A stretch of 64,000 nt of DNA from Hymenopellis radicata (lineage: Eukaryota; Basidiomycota; Agaricomycetes; Agaricales; Physalacriaceae), in NCBI GenBank assembly GCA_015501595.1, contig JADNRX010000184.1, positions 1 through 64,000 of the forward strand, given 5' to 3'. Positions within the stretch are counted from its first letter, which is position 1. Each line of letters begins with the position of its first letter. Shown one piece after another: positions 1 through 9,297 of the stretch. A program made the translations under genes and the position numbers. The notes beneath the pieces are model-generated. The model worked only from the letters and a program-made list of their open reading frames with translations. It searched no databases and was not told the DNA's origin.

Positions 1-301
1 CCCAGCGCCTCGCCCTATAAATCGCATAGGAGCCCACAGTACATACGCGTTACTCACTCCATTCACGGGTGGATTCTCCATTATGGCCAGAATCCTCTTC
101 TAAAGGTATACTAGTCGATTCTGAGGTGGGGTTTGAGGTTCCTCAGTCTATTCCGCTTCACGTTCATTCATGATGCGTACACAGTGGTTCTGCAGAACGA
201 GGCCATTCAGTTTTGAGGAAAGCTTATATATTGCAATAGCACATGTATACATGTCTCTCCACCCGGAAACACCTGGAAACCTTCATGAATCGTGTGTGCT
301 G

Positions 302-841
302 TTACTCCTCCTGTTCGCTTGCCCGCCTCCGCACTGCCCTGTCCATCCTCATCTTATCCATGCTCTTCCTTGCCTTGGCAAATCTTAAACGCTCCTCCAA
401 CTCTGCCGGACTGTAATCCTCGGGGCGCTGCAAATGCCCCAACCTGTGTACGACGTTTCCGTCTCGATCCGCTCTGAAGTCAATCGTCAAACATCATCAC
501 AAGAAAACTCTGAAAACCCATACAGGTTTCTCCTTCTCCGCTCCTTGGTCGCCAGCTTTGGACGATTGTTTTTTTTGTGTTTAGCCTGATAGCCGCGGTC
601 TGCCTCTCGCGCGGCCTCTTGGTCTTTAGCAGGGAGTTCCTTCAGTCGCGCTCGTTTCCTAAACCAGAATTCAATACTGCAAGCAGTGCATATGAGGCCA
701 ACCCACTTACCGCGCCATACACGCTGCCGATGCCGCCCGAGCTCGCTCTTTTTTGGCTTGAGCAATCTCTTCACAAGCCTTTTTGTCAGCGCCAGTCGAC
801 ACAGGTACTGGTCCCCGGGCTGTCTTCTTAGTCCGCGCCAT
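302..841 (-). CDS. Small basic protein with histone H3-tail-like N-terminus
   Basis: Three exons (841-711, 658-524, 473-302) join through GT-AG introns of 52 and 50 nt. They sum to 438 nt, giving 145 aa and a stop. The protein begins MARTKKTARG; processed histone H3 begins ARTKQTAR, so residues 2-9 differ at one position only. The rest is highly charged: a Lys/Arg/Ala-rich helix-like stretch at about 18-45, RKRARLKEL after the first junction, KERRRRN near residue 88, and a final helix rich in Glu, Arg and Lys. No catalytic domain is visible. The H3 tail is read by chromodomain, PHD and methyltransferase proteins, so chromatin mimicry is a reasonable inference but not shown. The gene points away from the TET/JBP-like gene at 1422, with about 580 bp between the two start codons. 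Function unknown. Confidence 0.6.
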
Positions 842-1421
842 TTTGATGGTGGTACTTCAGGTCCAAGGATTAACTTGCCACGTTCTGTCACTCATTCGTC
901 ACATTCCCGAAACCTATGCCGGTACAGCCTAAGGAAAAAGCAGATGTTCGATACATAATGCCTGCTTAGCTGAGTCGTTTGGAAAGCACAAGCGTGGTTA
1001 AGACGCCCTCTGAAGTCGCGGGTTCCAGTCTTATCTTCATAGTACTTTTTTGAAACTGGACGAACGGCACCAATTACGACTTACTTTACACTAATTGTAG
1101 GCTGGCGCAGTAAATAAACCAACGCCGGGAGGCCCGATTTGAGTCTTCACACGCATTGTCACCTTGACACTTCCTCCTCAGGTTGCGGGTTTCATGGGTA
1201 TGTAATTTCCGTCTGTAGTTTTCTTATATTATTTCACTCTGTCGCAGGTCACGGGCATTCGGCGCGGTTTCGGGTCCTGCCGCGTACCGGCCCTACTCGT
1301 TAGGTACCTCCCTTGATTTTCAAGGCCTTCCTTTGACGACTACCCTCGTAACAGGTCGCTCACCAACCCAAGCGCTCAACGTCCACATTGAACGTTGAGC
1401 GCTTAACGTTCCACGCACAGC
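842..1421. promoter_or_regulatory. Divergent intergenic region of H3-like and TET/JBP-like genes
   Basis: These 580 bp separate two start codons pointing in opposite directions, so they should hold both promoters. No clear TATA box was found. The region contains a 20-base sequence (864-883) that recurs exactly at 34296-34315, and a perfect 13-bp inverted repeat close to the dioxygenase start. Confidence 0.45.
1370..1404. repeat. Perfect 13-bp inverted repeat upstream of dioxygenase start
   Basis: AAGCGCTCAACGT (1370-1382) is followed by a 9-nt spacer and its exact reverse complement (1392-1404). It ends 17 bp before the ATG at 1422. It could be a dimeric transcription-factor site or a hairpin in the 5' leader. 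Confidence 0.85.
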
Positions 1422-3310
1422 ATGAAATTTCTAGGTAAGCTCTTTTCTGCCTCCTCGCTGTCCTTCTTCCTTTCCCTTTCTCTGGGTCGTCGTCGTCAGT
1501 AGGCCCTTCGCACTTGGAGGGCCCAAAAGGACGCACGACCCGCGCTGGCCGTTGCTAACCCGTGTGGTGGGCTCCCAGATGCGTTGTTCTTTTTCGTTTC
1601 TTGCGTGTGGTTCTTTGCCCCCCCCCCCATGTTTCCCCTACCGGTGCTTATCCCCACCATACCAGAACGTCAAACGCGCTCCAAACGCGTCTTTTCTCCA
1701 TACGCCGCCTTCCTGCCGTCCCAGGTTATCAAGACCCACGCCGAGGTGGGCGCACTAGTCCTCAAGCGTCTCGCCGAACTCGAACAGCACCAAGACGCGC
1801 CCAATGACGACGTATATGCGTCAACGAAGGAGAGTCCGTCCCTTCCGCCACTTCCTCCGTCGTCGCCTGCGGCGCCCTTGTCTGCGTCCATTCCCTGCGT
1901 GCCGCCGGACGCGTCGGCCCTCCCTCCGTCTCCGCTCACTCCCGACTTACCCCCGGCCGAGACCTCCAACAAACAAAAGCGTAGCCGGCATTCGCGCAAG
2001 CGAAAACGCGAGAGCGAGATCATGCCCGGGAGCGCACGCACGGTGGCGGACGGTCCTGGTCCCGCTCCCCGTGGTGCGGCAGGTCGCAAACACGACCAGC
2101 GCGCTCGTCGCCGTGCCTCTGATCAGGCTCAGCGTGTTGAGGATAGCTCTCCCCTGTTGATGTCACGGCTCCGGCCTCCTAAAAAGAAGGCCCGCAAGCA
2201 TGCTTGGGAGGCTAGAGTTGAGGATACTCAATTTGAGCCCCCTCTTCGCGAATGGCAAGGGGAGCGCACCGAGTGGGATGCTGAGGAATGGCCGCTTGAA
2301 CGGTTAGAGGAACTGTTGGCCTTAGGACATACCGTCATTGAGTGGGAGGGAGAGTACGTACGCCCTGCTCAGTATACCCACCAGGCACTGACGCACCCTA
2401 TAGGCGTCCTCGTGTCATCCTCGACGCTACACGTCGAGTTATCGTCGTTCTCTGCGGCCATCCACACGATCCAGCTTGGGGTGCAAAGATGCGTCGCGCA
2501 GCTGAGATCATCCGGCGGTATAAGGCGCGCTGCAAGTTTGACGCTGCACACTCTTATCACCGCCGTGGGGAGTACGAAACGCTGGGCTGGGGTCTGTCCT
2601 TTGGCGGCGGCCGGGTGCAGCCTGGCTGGATCGATAATACAGCGTGTAACCAGCAGGCCATGGCTGAGCTTCTTCAAGAGGACATCTTTCAAGAAATGAT
2701 TGGTTTTGCAGACTGTGAGTACAGTTAACCCCTAAGTCCCTGTCCAACCCCCTCTACAGCTCAATTCGCCCAATACTTTCCCAGCATTCACGACGACTTC
2801 CAGGACACTCTTGAAAGAGTGGTCGCCGACGATCCCCGCCTTAGCTACCCTATCCCCGGCTGTGCTTGGGCGGCTGCCCATGTCAACTTTCCGCCGGGCA
2901 GTTGGACACGCGCTCATACGGACCATCTTAACCATGTTGGAGGGCTCTGTGGCGTGTGGGCGTTGGACGACTTTGATCCTGATAAGGGTGGCCACCTAAT
3001 TCTCTGGGATCTTCGCCTCATCATTCGCTTCCCCCCTGGGAACTTTATCCTCTTACCCTCCGCCTTGATCAAACATGGCAATATCTCTGTTTACAGCGGT
3101 GATAAACGCAGCGCGTTCGTCCTGTTTTCCGCTGCCGGTTTGTTTCGGTGGGTTCACAACGGCATGCAGTCAGACCGCGAGTTTAAAGAGTCACGGTCTA
3201 CGACCAAGGAGGATTTGCAGGCATGGATGGAGCATCGTGCCACTCAACCCGAGCGCCTCAAAGAAAGGTTTCCCCTATGGGATCAATTAAGGGAGAGCTG
3301 GGGTCAGTAA
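1422..3310 (+). CDS. TET/JBP-like Fe(II)/2-oxoglutarate dioxygenase
   Basis: Likely oxidises methylated bases in DNA, by analogy with the TET/JBP family. Four exons (1422-1434, 1666-2353, 2404-2714, 2760-3310) sum to 1563 nt, giving 520 aa. The first intron (231 nt) is long for this region, so the 13-nt first exon is the weakest part; an in-frame ATG at 1629 is the alternative start. The N-terminal half is low-complexity and basic, with two clusters resembling nuclear signals (RKRKRE and RPPKKKARK). The C-terminal double-stranded beta-helix has the metal-binding HxD at H390/D392, the distal H443 and the 2-oxoglutarate arginine R454. Around these are GGHLILWDL, FPPGNFILLPSA and GLFRWVHNG, which recur in Agaricomycete members of this family. 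In basidiomycetes such genes expand together with KDZ transposons, and two KDZ-type genes lie in this window. All key residues are present, so the enzyme may be active. Confidence 0.85.
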
Positions 3311-3510
3311 GGTCATACCTCATCTGTAGCTGCATAGTTGCTATTCGTAGTATCTATGGTGTACGGACTAGAATAGCATTTATTTAATTCGAAACTCTGA
3401 CAGAACAAGGGCGTCCACCATGAGCCTACTCCTCCAAAAGCATTACCATCCATCAGGTCCCTAGTCAGACTCCGAAGTAGTATTAACTTGCCACGCAATC
3501 AATCACACGC

Positions 3511-5184
3511 CTATACGCCGGTCGCTCTTGCAGGCACTTTTACACCACAAACCGGGGCTACAGACTTGGGCCAGGCCCTCCACTCTTCAGCGCCCTTCAA
3601 CATCTGCGCTGTACACTTGCCGTTCATGCGTACGCAACCCTCCCTGCCTCCAAAGTCTGATTATTTTCGCTACAAAACATTTCCTTGGTTGTGTTACAAT
3701 GCATTCACGTATGCGCCCCGCCATACCAGTCCTTCATGCCCGTTTTCTCCTCGTAGTAGCCTATAAGCTCGACGATCTGCTTACTGGTCAACTGTCGTTC
3801 GGCCAAGCGATGCTAACAGTCTAATGTAAACCGAAGTAGTGCGGAACAAAGGTAAGAAGAACTCACGTAAAGCAACCAAGACAAGGCTCTATGCCCAGCA
3901 GCGTAGTGTATCATCCTCCAATACTCCCGTATGAAATCCTTTGTTCCCTCGAAGGCGCTCCCGACGAACTTGGGTCTAAGTGATACCCGTCAGTTCACGA
4001 TGAAAGCTGAGCTCGATGTCTTACCTGTTTAAAAAGATCCACCTAGCCCAGAGGGCGTGAATCACCTTTTGCTCGTCTGTATAATCCTCACTGGTGAACA
4101 GCTCTTCCTCTTGTGCTACCACGTCCCATGCTAGTACCCCGAATTTCTGCATCGACAACGCCCCAAGCAGATCATACAATTTGGGACCCAGCGGACGACA
4201 GGAGTATTCCATGTCCTGCCCTCCATCGTAGGACTTGAAAGGCAAGTAGGGATATACCGCAGCGGGCCCCAGCAGGTTTTCAACAGGAGGTGGTGTGCAC
4301 GGTCTTCCTTTTATATCCGACCTGAGCTGAGGTTCGATAAGTGACATGGTGGGCGCCAATGAGGACTCACCGAGCGTCGTCTTCATCCAACTCCATCCAA
4401 GGTGGATCTTCAGCGCGTGCGGCAGAAGATTGGATCTCAGCAGGGGTCATCGGACTGCCACTACCTCGTCAGCGGTTATTAGACGACGAGTAAGGAGTAT
4501 AACACGCACCGTGGCGGCAGCGTTAAATCAAGCCTAAAAGTAGGTCGATCTTTCTGATCACAAGTGAGTCGGAGTAGTTAAAAAGAGGACGGAACAACTG
4601 CTCACAGGCGCATCGTAGAAATTGAAAACCTGACTACACTTTACTTCAAATTCAGCATGGTTCCACCTCAGATGGGCAAGCAACATATGCTGTGTCCGGA
4701 ATGGGACCAGACCTTGTTCCTTGCAAAGAGGACAATACCAACCTCCGGTCGTCGTCATGTAACATGCCTGGTTCCCCTGCTCTGTGCGATAAATGAACCT
4801 AGTCTCAACATCTGCCTCAAGGGATCCGGACGGCGAGTCGGTTTTCACGTCAGCCTTTCTACACGCCAGCAAGAATCCAGCACGGAGATTTCGAGGGAGA
4901 AACGGTAAATTCTGAACTGGACGAAGGTATTCCAGCAAAGATTGGAGTTCGGGGGGTGGAACCGGTCCACTGCTTATACAAACCACTTCATCAGCATGGT
5001 CAAGTTCAAGTTCGTCCTCCGAAGACACAGGTTGATCTTGGGCGGAATCGGACAACTCGCTCTCTTCAGAGGAAGACTCGGCTCCCTGTTCCTCGTCACC
5101 TACATCCACATTTTGTGCTGGCCTATTTACGTTCAGCCCTATACACGACGAGGAAGAGCTATGCTTACTTGGCCTCCCGCTCAT
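3511..5184 (-). CDS. Agaricomycete-specific protein with CPLC zinc-finger-like motif
   Basis: Start chosen at ATG 5184 (MSGRPSKHSS). An acidic serine-rich N-terminus leads to a block with GGWYCPLCKEQG followed by a His pair in LLAHLRWNHAE: a C-x2-C...H-x4-H pattern resembling a C2H2 finger. Later exons carry PPWMELDEDDAR, LLGPAAVYPY, QKFGVLAWDVV, ALWARWIFLNR, FIREYWRMIHYAAG and YYEEKTGMKDWYG, and end with AEEWRAWPKSVAPV and a stop at 3511. Introns are about 45-70 nt, and the longest gap lies near 4460-4600, where a second start is possible. I recognise no enzymatic domain. The last 50 coding bases are nearly repeated in the Ulp1-like gene at 5985-6034. The gene may belong to the same mobile or lineage-specific cassette as its neighbours. 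Confidence 0.55.
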
Positions 5185-5761
5185 GGATAGTGAATCCGAG
5201 ACCAAGAACAAAGCGCGGTCGCTCGACAGTCGACGACGACGACAAATTTGTCGCCTCCTCAAACGTCGAAGCACTAGCCACCATTGCTGGCCGTTGTGTC
5301 CTAGTCAGTAGCTCAAGGTCGTCCTCCTGTTGTTTCCACGCCGGGAGTGGGGGGAACATCGGCATCTTCCTTGCAGTGAACCCCCCCAACGGGTTCGGTA
5401 CTCTCTAAGGAACGGGTATTGTAGATTCTAGTGTAAGAATGTTGTTCATCACTTACGCTCACCGTTTTTCGAGTGAATCCGGACCATGCGGTGCGCAGGC
5501 CCAAATTGTGGGGTGACTCACTACTGTCCGTAGAGTCTGCATTTACTGGTCTTGTTTGTTGTCTTGGAGCAATTGGCCTCCCGCCGTACCGCCGATCCCC
5601 GTAGACCTGGCCGTCCTTCTCGTCTGTCTCCCTGTGTGCCATCCAGTAGAGCGGCGAGGTCTGCGGTGGTAGTCGATTCAAGGCAAGGCCAACTTCCACA
5701 TCAACACGTGGACACCGCCTCTTTGGGCTTTCGGCATTTGCCGCAAATTCCGCAGCTCTAA
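5165..5761 (-). CDS. Short hypothetical protein, spliced
   Basis: An exon near 5761-5710 contains CGICGKCRKPKEA, a possible C-x2-C-x2-C metal site. It can splice in phase to TSPLYWMAHRETDEKDG (to about 5464), and then across a GT-AG intron to an exon beginning RVPNPLGGFTARK and ending HEREAK at 5165. Its last 20 bases overlap the start of the next gene in another frame, so it could instead be upstream exons of that gene. Its 5' end is not resolved. No function can be assigned. Confidence 0.3.
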
Positions 5762-5895
5762 AGTGGTTGCGCGCGCTTCTGATACTTTGTATCAGGCAGA
5801 ACTTTTTGGAGACTTTTTAAGAAATACTGCCACCGTCTGGCAGCCTTGCGCCCGTTATCGCCACGTACGCCCTCAGGTCGCATTTGCACGGTCTT

Positions 5896-7530
5896 TTACA
5901 GAATGTACGTTACATCATGGTCCATACTGCTTCCTACGATTTCCACCTCGTCCTGTTCCTCCGACTTCGAACCGCGTGATACACACTTGCGCCAGGCCCT
6001 CCACTCTTCAGCGCACTTCAAAATCTCTGCTGTAAGTCGTCCGCGAAGCGCGTCAATTTCCTCCATCTGCCACTGCTTTCTGGCGTCGGTCGCCGTCTGA
6101 TCAGTCTTCGTCTCAATCAGTAATCCGTACCCTGTCATCGGGCGCGAACTGACCTTGCGGATGACCTGCCCATAATAATCCATATCGGAGAGGAACGTAC
6201 CCAAGAAATGGACCAGGTACACTCCACAGTCGAAGCTGTTCGTTTGCATGGGCATCTGCACAGGACCCTCTACCCGTCATGTTACACAGGCATGCATGCC
6301 ACTCACCAAAACCTTTCGTCCCCGAGCGTTTCTGCCTTGTTGCGCTTTCTGTTTATCGACCGCCTCCGCTCGTAGATATCTTGCAAGAATATCCACAACA
6401 TCATCATGGGTGAAGCCCAACGAATCCAAAGTCAAGATCATACACCTCATCTCCTCCTCTGCGCTTTCTTGTCTTAAAATAAATTGCGGGTCGCATATCA
6501 CCACCAGAAACCAATGCTGCCTACGGAATCATGTTGTCAAGCGCCCACCCTTTTGTAACTATCCATACCTCTCATGTACAGGAATTAGCAGATAGGCTTT
6601 CTTGAATATATCCACGTCGCGCGTCCACTTTCTCACTTCTGCGAAACCGCTGTGGGCAAACGTTAGCAGGACAGCGTCGTAGGTCAAGCAATTACTCGCC
6701 GTTCCCTCAACTTCGTAAAGAAGAAAGAGTTGAAAACGTAGACGACGTCACGGCGCGTCGACGGGAGTTTCATAGTCCACCAACTAATGATGGTGCGTCA
6801 ATGAAGGGAACAACGACTGCATCAGTGGCTCTTTAATTCACTTGATTCCAAAAGTCACCACACCATCACTCAGGTAGTTTTGCGGCACTAGGCGGGCAAG
6901 ATCACCCCTTGTAACACTTGCACCCCCACCGACCGTCCAAGGATAAACGAGCATACTAAGGAAACTGCATCAGTGATTCCTGTCTTTCATGAGACCTATA
7001 ACTTACACTTCGTTCCGTTTACTTGCGTCCGCGTCTGTCCCCGCCTCTAAGCTCGTGCCTCCCTCCGTGCTGCCGCCGAAAACTTCGTCGGCCTCGACCT
7101 CATTAACGCTCGCAGCGCCATTGCTGCTACTTGTCTCTGCGCGCGGTCCAAAGTTCCTATTAGTTCATCCACTCGCGTCAACCGCAAAGGCACGTACCTA
7201 CGTCGCCTCCTTGCCTTTTACGATGTTTCGCGCGGCGGGGCTTTGGTCGCAGCTTTAAGTAAGGCCCGGGAACATAAGCGAGGTCCGCTGTAAAAGCGTT
7301 GGTTCCTGCGTGGCGCCTGGTTTTACCATCCACTGCAGATCCGCGCATGAGTGGTGGTGATAGTAGTTTAGAACGCGGTGACCGATGTAACGCCCGGGGT
7401 CCCTCACGCATAACCGTCCTTTGTCATGGTCGAAACGCGTATAAAGCCAATGAGATGCGCGCAAATCTTGTCGCTTCAACGCGCAAAATACGGGGAGCAA
7501 AACCACAAAAACCTGATCGCAATCGCGCAC
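5896..7530 (-). CDS. Ulp1/SENP-type cysteine protease (SUMO protease-like)
   Basis: Ulp1 enzymes cut SUMO from proteins or mature its precursor. Successive minus-strand exons give VYPWTVGGGASVTRGDL and the YLSDGVVTFGIK strand-helix start of the domain, then DVVYVFNSFFFTKL, RKWTRDVDIFKKAYLLIPVHE, HWFLVVI, TLDSLGFTHDDV and finally MQTNSFDCGVYLVHFLG. These provide the His (HW), Asp (LDS), oxyanion Gln (MQ) and Cys (DCG) of the C48 catalytic set, in the right order. Introns are about 45-60 nt. An acidic segment (near 7110-6990) and a Lys/Arg-rich segment (KPRRAKHRKRQGG near 7200) precede the domain. The N-terminus, about 7260-7530, is uncertain. Ulp1 domains occur both in host genes and in several fungal and plant transposons. 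The setting among lineage-specific genes favours an accessory or mobile origin, but this is inference. Confidence 0.75.
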
Positions 7531-7632
7531 CCCCTTAAAACGGGAAAATAACCTCTTCGTCTACCCCAAGATCTTATTCCCTGTTCGTCACGGCTTGGTG
7601 TTCCGGCGGTATCCGACCTATCCCATCCTTCC

Positions 7633-8965
7633 ATGCAAGCCACCCAAGGCACGCGTATCACCAATGCACTGGATGCTCTCGAAAGCGAAGTCCAGATGCT
7701 TATAGATTCGGGCGACATCCTGCTCACACAAGGCAGCCAGCATCATCGTCAAGAGATATGTCGCGAAGCTCACACTCGTCTAAACGACATCCTTGCCAAG
7801 GTGCCCTGTGCCAGCTCCTCGCCCCATGACGACCGCTCTGTCCGCGAGCAAGCCACACCGTCGCCCTCCTCCCACCGCACTCCTCATGATGGAGATGCAC
7901 GACAGGTGTCCCCCGACGTCCCGCAACTCCCAGACCTATCGTCCGACCCGCGTTGGCTCGGTATCATGAAAGCCGTCTCTTCCAGTGGCCACATATCCGC
8001 AGACGAATTCGTAACGCTCACTTTGGTGCCTTCCATCAACAGGCATTCCACTCAAATGCTGGAGGACCAAGCTCTCATTCGCCTGCTTAGAGCATACGTA
8101 GACCAAGACGACAACTGGGTACGCCGCCATCACTGAAGCCGGGCATTCGCTACTCACTTCCATTGCGTCTACTAGGTGCGTGCCCTGAACAAGTTGAAAA
8201 ACCCATACCAGTCTTCCATCCTCGACATGTATTCGCACCCCAGCCCCGCGCAATATCGGGATCAGACGTATCGAGTAGGCTGCCACCATTGCCCGCTCAT
8301 TGTCGTCGGCTGACGATGCCCTTAGGAACTCTTGACCGCGCAACATCGAAACCGCATCCATGCCCTTTTTTACCACATAGCCTCTTTCACCAAACAGTGC
8401 GAGCTCCTAGAGGCCGTCGCAGATTGGCAGGCCGACACCGGAGGAGTGCGTACACGGGAACAGTACGCGTCGGAAGTATTTCCTCGCCGCTACAAACATA
8501 TCGTCGATCGTCTTGAGTATGGAGCCCCCCCGCCAGCCGAACAGGGAGCCTTGAGAAAAGAAATTACTGGCGTGAAAAGGGTCTTCAAAAAGCGATTTCT
8601 CATGTGTCTTGAGCGAGCTGACCTGTTGTATGACCTCCATGACTCTGTGAGCTCGCTCACTCTTTTGAATGCCTAGAAGACAATACTGACAAGATTCCCA
8701 GTTTGGAGCTACCGTACTGCTTGATCCCTTCTGGCATATGGAGTGGCTGGAGGAGGGCTCTTCCTTCACTAAGCAATTCCCCGATCTGCTACGTTACGCC
8801 TGCCTCCATGTACCAACGTCCCAGCACCTGCATGGTCATGCCGAGCGCGTCGTTCGCCACGTCGCGTCGATTCTAGGAGACACTGACAGTGTGGCCATTG
8901 TCGACGAGTGGTCCCAGAATCACCAGCCCAGTCGTCTCAGCGTCGAGGAAGATTGGTCGGAGTAA
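7633..8965 (+). CDS. Hypothetical Agaricomycete protein, 389 aa
   Basis: Four exons (7633-8118, 8176-8274, 8326-8646, 8702-8965) joined by introns of 51-57 nt give an uninterrupted 389-aa protein. It starts MQATQGTRITNALDALES. The order is a helical N-terminus, a Ser/Pro/His-rich linker at about residues 60-105, a helical middle (LRAYVDQDDNW, VRALNKLKNPY), and a C-terminal block with DPFWHMEWLEEGSSFTK and ILGDTDSVAIVDEWS. I do not recognise a named domain. About 100 bp separate its start from the Ulp1-like gene on the other strand, and the large unknown gene at 9298 follows in the same direction. The whole-codon exon sum argues that it is a real, intact gene. Confidence 0.6.
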
Positions 8966-9297
8966 CTTGTAATACTAGTCAATGAAATGGCGCCTTCAGG
9001 CGCCGCTACATATTGATCTATTCATCGATAAGTCTACGACGTGGTACAGGGCGCAACCCTGATACCGACCTCCAGCACAACTAGAGGGCACTTTGCAGAC
9101 GTCAAGAGGTGATGAACGCTAGTTATTAAGTAAAGTATTATGCTTTAGTGATGATCATTGTTTGTGTAGTCGCCGATCATCTCCTATTTTGGCATACAAC
9201 ACTGTCATCTCCTCCTCCCCCGTCGGCCGCCTGCGTCGGTTCGCTTTCAGCACGTCGCACAGGATTGCGTCCTGGGACGCTCAAATCTTTCACCAGT
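8966..9297. other. Intergenic stretch
   Basis: No coding signal was found. It should hold the terminator of the preceding gene and the promoter of the following one. The AT-rich part at 9120-9150 is the only compositional feature. Confidence 0.4.

Noticed and set aside
985..1035. tRNA-like fragment (TGGTTAAG ... GCGGGTTCCAGTC)
   Set aside because: D-arm and T-arm-like words occur, but no acceptor stem pairs and the spacing leaves no proper anticodon arm.
1584..1665. 5' extension of the long open frame before the dioxygenase
   Set aside because: It opens with TTG, is rich in C runs and aromatic residues, and is bypassed by the in-phase exon at 1422-1434; treated as intron.
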